This document shows positions 59,312 to 64,000 of a DNA stretch of 64,000 nt, in pieces. A program made the position numbers and the translations under genes. The first letter of the stretch is position 1. Each line of letters opens with the position of its first letter. This DNA is from Streptomyces caniferus (GTDB lineage: Bacteria > Actinomycetota > Actinomycetes > Streptomycetales > Streptomycetaceae), in NCBI RefSeq assembly GCF_009811555.1, contig NZ_BLIN01000003.1, positions 868,001-932,000 of the forward strand. The letters are read 5' to 3'. Below the pieces are notes generated by a model. It searched no databases, was not told where the DNA came from, and saw only the letters and a list, made by a program, of their open reading frames with translations.

Positions 59312-60532
59312 TTGTCCGCCTGCCCCGTCTCCGACGCGTTCCCCTTCCCCGGCTCGTCCTACAACGGCCCGGCCCCGCACTACGCCCGGCTGCGCACCGA
59401 CCAGCCGGTGGTACGGGTGCGGACGGCAGGCGGTGTGGACGCCTGGCTGGTCACCCGGTACGAGGACGTCCGGGCGGCCCTGGCCGACCCCCGGCTCAGC
59501 AGGGCCCGAACCTGCAGGCCCGGGGCGCCGCGGATCGGCGGGTCGATGACGACCACGCCCGAGATGATCATTTCGCTGGACGGCGCCGAACACGCCCGGC
59601 TGCGCAAGCTGGTGGTCGGCGCGTTCACCACCCGGCGGGTCGAGCAGATGCGGCCCGGTGTGCAGAAGGTGGCCGACGAGCTGCTGGACGACATGGCCGA
59701 CCGCGGCGGTCCGGTGGATCTGGTGCAGCAGCTGACGGTGCCGCTGCCGCTGACGGTCATCGGTGAGCTGCTCGGCGTCCCGCGCGAGGATCTGCGGCAG
59801 TTCGAGACCTACGCCCGCGCCTTCGCCACGGTCGACGACCGGGCCGGCGGCGAGGAGTCCCTGGCCGGACTGGCCAAGCTCAACGAGTACATCGTGGGCC
59901 TGATCGCCGACAAGCGGGCCGAGCCCGCCGACGACATGCTCTCCGACCTGATCGCGGCCCGGGACCACGACGACCGGCTCAGCGAACAGGAGCTGGTGAC
60001 GTTCGGTTTCACCCTCATCGGCGCCGGTTTCGACACCACCGCCAACCAGCTCGCCAACTCCGTGCTGGCGCTGGTGGCCGGGCACCGCGACCAGTGGCGC
60101 TCGCTCGTCGAGGACCCCGGCCGGATACCCGCCGCCGTCGAGGAACTGCTGCGGCACGTCAACCTGTTCGCCACCGACACCTCGGGGTTCCCGCGGATGG
60201 CCGTGGAGGACCTGGAGATCGGCGGGGTGCACATCGCCGCGGGCGAGCCGGTCCTGCTGTCGCTCGCCTCCGCCAACCGCGACCCGGCGGTCTTCGACGA
60301 CCCGGACCGGCTGGACCTCTCCCGCGGCCGCAATCCGCACATCTCGTTCGGCCACGGCATCCACTACTGCCTGGGCAAGCAGCTCGGGCGGATGGAGATG
60401 GAGATCGCCCTGGCCGGGCTGGTACGGCGCTTCCCGGACCTGCGGCTGGCCGTACCCGAGAGCGAACTGCCCTGGCACACCGGCGAGATCAACCACACCC
60501 TGACCAGCCTTCCGGTCACCTGGGGAGCCTGA
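59312..60532 (+). CDS. Cytochrome P450, second copy
   Basis: The 406-residue P450 starts at TTG 59312 behind GGAGGT. It shows the I-helix LIGAGFDTTANQ, VEELLRHVNLFATDT and the heme motif ISFGHGIHYCLGKQLGRMEM. It likely adds a hydroxyl or epoxide during late tailoring. It has no redox partner beside it and may share the ferredoxin system at 47539-49103. Confidence 0.94.
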   Translation: MSACPVSDAFPFPGSSYNGPAPHYARLRTDQPVVRVRTAGGVDAWLVTRYEDVRAALADPRLSRARTCRPGAPRIGGSMTTTPEMIISLDGAEHARLRKLVVGAFTTRRVEQMRPGVQKVADELLDDMADRGGPVDLVQQLTVPLPLTVIGELLGVPREDLRQFETYARAFATVDDRAGGEESLAGLAKLNEYIVGLIADKRAEPADDMLSDLIAARDHDDRLSEQELVTFGFTLIGAGFDTTANQLANSVLALVAGHRDQWRSLVEDPGRIPAAVEELLRHVNLFATDTSGFPRMAVEDLEIGGVHIAAGEPVLLSLASANRDPAVFDDPDRLDLSRGRNPHISFGHGIHYCLGKQLGRMEMEIALAGLVRRFPDLRLAVPESELPWHTGEINHTLTSLPVTWGA

Positions 60533-60536
60533 GGCC

Positions 60537-61928
60537 ATGGCCACCGCCACGCCCCCACGCACGGCAGCGGATCTGGTGGAGCGCTTCGCGCGTTCGGCCG
60601 CGGTGACCGAGGCCGGCGCGTGGCTGCGCACCGCCGAGGTCCCCGGCTGGATGGCACAGCGCCACGCGTCCCACCGCTTCGCGGTGCGGCGCATCCCGTT
60701 CGCGGCGCTGACGGGCTGGTCCTTCGCCCCCGGCACCGGGAACCTCGGGCATGACAGCGGGCGCTTCTTCACCGTGGAGGGGCTGCGGGTCTCGGTCGGC
60801 GACGGGCCGTACCCCGACTGGCAGCAGCCCGTCATCAAGCAACCGGAAGTCGGCATCCTGGGCCTCCTGGCGAAGGAGTTCGACGGGGTGCTGCACTTCC
60901 TGATGCAGGCCAAGATGGAGCCGGGAAACCGGAATCTGCTCCAGCTGTCGCCGACCGTGCAGGCCACCCGCAGCAACTACACGAAGGTGCACCGCGGCGC
61001 GGACGTGCCCTACCTCGACCACTTCCTGCGGCCCGCCCCGGGCAGTGTGGTGGCCGATTCGCTCCAGTCCGAACACGGTTCCTGGTTCTTCCGCAAGAGC
61101 AATCGGAACATGATCGTCGAAACCCGCGACGCGGTGCCGGTCGCGGAGGACTTCTGCTGGCTGACGCTGGGACAGATCGGCCGGCTGCTGCGCCGGGACA
61201 ACCTGGTGAACATGGACGCCCGGACGGTCCTCGCGGGGGTGCCCACCGGCGGCGGCCCGGGGCCCGGCGGTGCGCCGTACGCCGATACGGAGCTGCTGTC
61301 GTGGTTCACCGCGGAGCGCTCCCGCCACACGGTCGGCGCCGAGCTCGTCCCCCTGGACGCGGTGACGGGCTGGCGGCGCGGGACGCACACCGTCGAGCGC
61401 CCGGACGGCCGGTACTTCCGTGTGGTGGCGGTGGCCGTCGAGGCCGGCAGCCGCGAGGTGGCGGGCTGGAGCCAGCCCCTGATCGAGCCGTGCGGACTCG
61501 GGGTCACCGCCTTCCTCACCCGCCGCATCGGGGGCGTCCCGCAGGTGCTGGTGCACGCACGGGTGGAGGGCGGCTTCCTCGACACCGTCGAACTCGGGCC
61601 GACCGTCCAGTGCGTGCCGGGCAACCACGCGGCGCTGCCCCCGGACGAGCGGCCGCCGTTCCTCGACACGGTGCTGACGGCGCCGCCCGGCCGCATCCGG
61701 TACGCGGCGGTCCACTCCGAGGAGGGCGGCCGGTTCCTCCACGCCGAGAGCCGCTATCTGCTGGTCGAGGCGTCGGACGACGCACCCGACGATGCCCTGC
61801 CGCCCGGCTACCGGTGGGTCACGCCCGGCATGCTCGGTGCGCTGGTCCGGCACGGCCACTACCTCAACGTCCAGGCGCGCAGCCTGCTCTCGCTGCTCAC
61901 CACCGGCGCCGCCCGCCTCCAGGACTGA
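60537..61928 (+). CDS. NDP-hexose 2,3-dehydratase
   Basis: The 463-residue protein removes water from NDP-4-keto-6-deoxyglucose at C2-C3, opening the path to 2-deoxysugars. Its internal duplication is evident: first half RIPFAALTGWSFAPGTGNL with LLQLSPTVQATRSNYTKVHR, second half LVPLDAVTGWRRGTHTVERP with TVELGPTVQCVPGNHAALPP. Four bases separate it from the P450 stop. With RmlA it shows that the product carries 2,6-dideoxysugar(s). Confidence 0.94.
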   Translation: MATATPPRTAADLVERFARSAAVTEAGAWLRTAEVPGWMAQRHASHRFAVRRIPFAALTGWSFAPGTGNLGHDSGRFFTVEGLRVSVGDGPYPDWQQPVIKQPEVGILGLLAKEFDGVLHFLMQAKMEPGNRNLLQLSPTVQATRSNYTKVHRGADVPYLDHFLRPAPGSVVADSLQSEHGSWFFRKSNRNMIVETRDAVPVAEDFCWLTLGQIGRLLRRDNLVNMDARTVLAGVPTGGGPGPGGAPYADTELLSWFTAERSRHTVGAELVPLDAVTGWRRGTHTVERPDGRYFRVVAVAVEAGSREVAGWSQPLIEPCGLGVTAFLTRRIGGVPQVLVHARVEGGFLDTVELGPTVQCVPGNHAALPPDERPPFLDTVLTAPPGRIRYAAVHSEEGGRFLHAESRYLLVEASDDAPDDALPPGYRWVTPGMLGALVRHGHYLNVQARSLLSLLTTGAARLQD

Positions 61929-61989
61929 CCGCGGAGCCGGGCGGCGCCGCCTCGAGCGACGGTCGAGTACGGACGGCAACAATGGGCGC

Positions 61990-63099
61990 ATGTCCCCGCT
62001 CTCCCTGCGTACTCTCAACCGCACCTACCTGGACCGGCAGTTACTGCTCGACCGGGCCGGCCTCAGCCCCCTCGACGCCGTCCGGCATCTGATGGGCCTG
62101 CAGGGCCAGGAGCCCGACGCGCCCTATGTGGGCCTGTGGGCACGGCTCGCGGACTTCCGGCACGACGGACTGACCGCGCTGCTGCACGACCGCTCGGTCG
62201 TCCGCGCCAAGCTCCAGCGCAACACCCAGCACCTGGTGGACGCCCAGGACTTCCGCACGCTCCATCCGCTGCTCGCCCCGGTGCTCGGCAAGGCCCGCCA
62301 GGGCGCGTTCGGGCGGGCCATCCAGGGGCTGGACACGGACGATCTGGTGCGGGCGGGCCGGGAGTTGATGAGCGGCGACGGGCTCACCCGTCCGCAGCTG
62401 GGCCGTGCGCTGGCGGCCCGGTTCCCCGGCCGGGACAGCCTCGCCCTGGCCTATGCCGTGCAGTCGCTGGTGGCGCATGTGCACCCGCCGCCCAGCGGCG
62501 TCTGGGGCCGTCGCGGCGCCACCCCGCTGGTCCTCGCGGAGGAGTGGCTCGGCGGCCCGATGGCGCGGCGGCCCCGCATCGACGAGGTGATCCTGCGCTA
62601 CCTCGCGGCCTACGGGCCGGCCGCGGTGCGCGACATCCAGGCGTGGTGCGGTCTGACCAGGCTGCGGGAGGTGGTCGACGGCATGCGGTCGCGGCTGCGG
62701 GTGTACCACGACGCCGCGGGCCGGGAGCTGTTCGATGTGCCGGGCGCCGCCCTCGCCGATCCGGACCGGCCCGCGCCGGTGCGTTTCCTGCCGCGCTTCG
62801 ACAACCTCGTCCTCGGCCATGCGGACCGGACGCGGGTGATCGACGACGAGGACCGCAGACGGGTGATCATCGGCAGCGAGGTGAGCCCGGTGTTCCTGGT
62901 GGACGGCTTTGTGCGCGGCATCTGGTCGTGGCGGGACGGCACCGTGGAGGTCACCCCGTTCCGGCCGCTGGCACCGGACGAGGCGGCCGAGGTACGGGAG
63001 GAGGCCGGCGGGCTGCTCGGCTTTCTGCGGGGGCCCGACGGCACGGGCGCGACGGGGCGGCGCGCGACGGCCGCGACGGGCCCGGTCCTGATCGGCTGA
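61990..63099 (+). CDS. AlkZ-like DNA glycosylase (HTH_42 family), copy 2, with TTA codon
   Basis: The 369-residue HTH_42 protein has the AlkZ QxQ motif at Q38/Q40 (HLMGLQGQEPDAPYVGLWAR), close to Q37/Q39 of azinomycin AlkZ. Other motifs are LQRNTQHLVDAQDFRTLHPL, VILRYLAAYGPAAVRDIQAW and VRFLPRFDNLVLGHADRTRV. Codon 18 is TTA (62041-62043), so its synthesis should need bldA tRNA, unlike copy 1. The two copies are clearly diverged and may prefer different adducts. It lies 62 bases after the dehydratase gene. Confidence 0.9.
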   Translation: MSPLSLRTLNRTYLDRQLLLDRAGLSPLDAVRHLMGLQGQEPDAPYVGLWARLADFRHDGLTALLHDRSVVRAKLQRNTQHLVDAQDFRTLHPLLAPVLGKARQGAFGRAIQGLDTDDLVRAGRELMSGDGLTRPQLGRALAARFPGRDSLALAYAVQSLVAHVHPPPSGVWGRRGATPLVLAEEWLGGPMARRPRIDEVILRYLAAYGPAAVRDIQAWCGLTRLREVVDGMRSRLRVYHDAAGRELFDVPGAALADPDRPAPVRFLPRFDNLVLGHADRTRVIDDEDRRRVIIGSEVSPVFLVDGFVRGIWSWRDGTVEVTPFRPLAPDEAAEVREEAGGLLGFLRGPDGTGATGRRATAATGPVLIG

Positions 63100-63159
63100 T
63101 GGCGCGCCGGAGCCGGTGGCCCCGTGGGCGGCCACCGGCTCCCCGCGTCGGCCGCCGGC

Positions 63160-64000
63160 TCAGGCGGGCGGCCCGCCCACGGTGTCCCACATATCGCGGA
63201 GCGAGGTGGCCAGGGCGCGGCGCGGGCGCCAGCCCAGCGACCGCTCGGCCCGGGAGCGGTCCACCTGGATCCAGTCCGCGCCGGCGCTGCGGCTGCGTAC
63301 GTCGTCCCGGCGGACCCGGACGGCGTGCGGCGGCAGGCCGCTGACCGTGATCAGGGTGCGGACCAGGGTGTGGATGTCCACCGCCGTGCCCCGGCCGATG
63401 TTCATCAGGGGTTCGGCGGACCGGACGGACGCCGCGGCGAGCACCGCGTCGGCCGCGTCCCGGACGTCGACGAAGTCGCGGCGTGCCGCGGCCACCGTGA
63501 CGTCGAGCCCCGCGGCCGGGTCGGCCTGCCGCAGCCGTGCCGCCAGGGCCCCGAAGAAGCTCTCCTTCGCCGGGTGCGGCCCGACGGTGTTGGTCAGCCG
63601 CAGCACCGAGGCCTGGACCTCCCCGCGGCGGACGGCCGCCAGCACCAGACGCGACGCGGTCAGCTTCGCCTGGGCGTACAGGGAGGCCGGACGCGGTGCG
63701 ACGTTCTCGTCCAGGGAGGTGCCGGCCGGGACCGGGCCGTACTCGTGGATGGTGCCCAGGTGCACGAGCCGGGCCGGTTCCGCCAGCCGGGGCAGGGCGG
63801 CCAGCAGCCGTTCCACCGGGCGGACGTTGGAGTGCGCCATCTCCTCGGGCGTACTCCCCCAGCCGAGGGTGGCGTTGACCACCGTGTCCACCCCTTGGTC
63901 CGCCAGGACCGCGGCCAGCTCGGCGCCCGTGCACCGGGCCAGGTCAAGCGACAGGAACGGATGGGGGTGCAGGTGCGGCGCGTTGTTCCGGGCGATCGCG
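63160..64000 (-). CDS. NAD-dependent sugar epimerase/ketoreductase, 5' end missing
   Basis: The frame is open through the right edge, so the start and the GxxGxxG Rossmann motif lie outside the window. The visible part has VDTVVNATLGWGSTPEEMA, LVHLGTIHEYGPVPAGTSLD, catalytic Tyr/Lys in SLYAQAKLTASRLVL and LRLTNTVGPHPAKESFF, ending VGGPPA. It is an extended SDR of the type that reduces or epimerises 4-ketohexoses. With RmlA and the 2,3-dehydratase it belongs to dTDP-deoxysugar synthesis. It is convergent with the second glycosylase gene. Confidence 0.88.
   Translation of the reverse strand, partial: AIARNNAPHLHPHPFLSLDLARCTGAELAAVLADQGVDTVVNATLGWGSTPEEMAHSNVRPVERLLAALPRLAEPARLVHLGTIHEYGPVPAGTSLDENVAPRPASLYAQAKLTASRLVLAAVRRGEVQASVLRLTNTVGPHPAKESFFGALAARLRQADPAAGLDVTVAAARRDFVDVRDAADAVLAAASVRSAEPLMNIGRGTAVDIHTLVRTLITVSGLPPHAVRVRRDDVRSRSAGADWIQVDRSRAERSLGWRPRRALATSLRDMWDTVGGPPA

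Noticed and set aside
1..64000. CRISPR arrays, rRNA and tRNA genes
   Set aside because: No regularly spaced repeats and no clover-leaf or rRNA-like sequence were noticed on either strand; a tRNA scan was not possible.

Overview
The window is very GC-rich DNA with GTG/TTG starts, ATGA-type gene overlaps, a conservon (cvnABCD-type operon) and a SARP regulator, which points to a Streptomyces or close relative. No gene gives a species.

Layout. About 0-16.5 kb is ordinary chromosome: LVIVD/DUF305 secreted proteins, FprA, an ArsR/Old-Yellow-Enzyme divergent pair with two perfect operators, uracil-DNA glycosylase, a scramblase-like protein, an N-acetylglucosamine-kinase-like gene, a CbiX-like protein, a lactonase and a FUSC exporter. 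Inside it, 4.05-6.33 kb is a small decayed island. It is flanked by a duplicated 3' end of the ArsR gene and holds a frameshifted XRE regulator and other broken genes.

From about 16.8 kb to the right edge lies a type II polyketide gene cluster that runs off the window. Core genes: KS-alpha, KS-beta, ACP, acyltransferase, acyl-CoA carboxylase beta and epsilon, two-domain aromatase/cyclase, ABM-type oxygenase/cyclase and PPTase. Starter-unit genes: citramalate synthase, alpha-methylacyl-CoA racemase, a fatty-acyl-AMP ligase, an acyl-ACP/CoA dehydrogenase, an ACP fused to a degenerate acyltransferase, and a KSIII whose nucleophile is Ser instead of Cys. Tailoring and sugar genes: two P450s (one with its own ferredoxin and reductase), SDR, epoxide hydrolase, SnoaL-like protein, RmlA, NDP-hexose 2,3-dehydratase and a sugar epimerase/ketoreductase. 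Regulators: a SARP and a NarL/DesK-type two-component pair.

Two HTH_42 proteins carry the catalytic QxQ motif of AlkZ-type DNA glycosylases, 19 kb apart. Glycosylases of this kind protect producers of trioxacarcin, LL-D49194, hedamycin and azinomycin. The best reading is therefore a glycosylated, DNA-alkylating aromatic polyketide with a branched 2-methylacyl (probably 2-methylbutyryl or tigloyl) starter, of trioxacarcin/LL-D49194 or pluramycin type.

The most unexpected part is a two-gene RiPP cassette at 24.8-27.4 kb: a small NHLP-like peptide and, four bases later, a fused C/D YcaO cyclodehydratase. It is followed by the two-component pair and lies between the SARP and the starter genes. 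Three genes carry rare TTA codons (KSIII, histidine kinase, second glycosylase), which suggests bldA control. The stretch at 49.1-58.5 kb (conservon, orphan binding protein, two calycin-like paralogues, hydrolase, reductase, DinB) looks unrelated to polyketide synthesis and splits the cluster.
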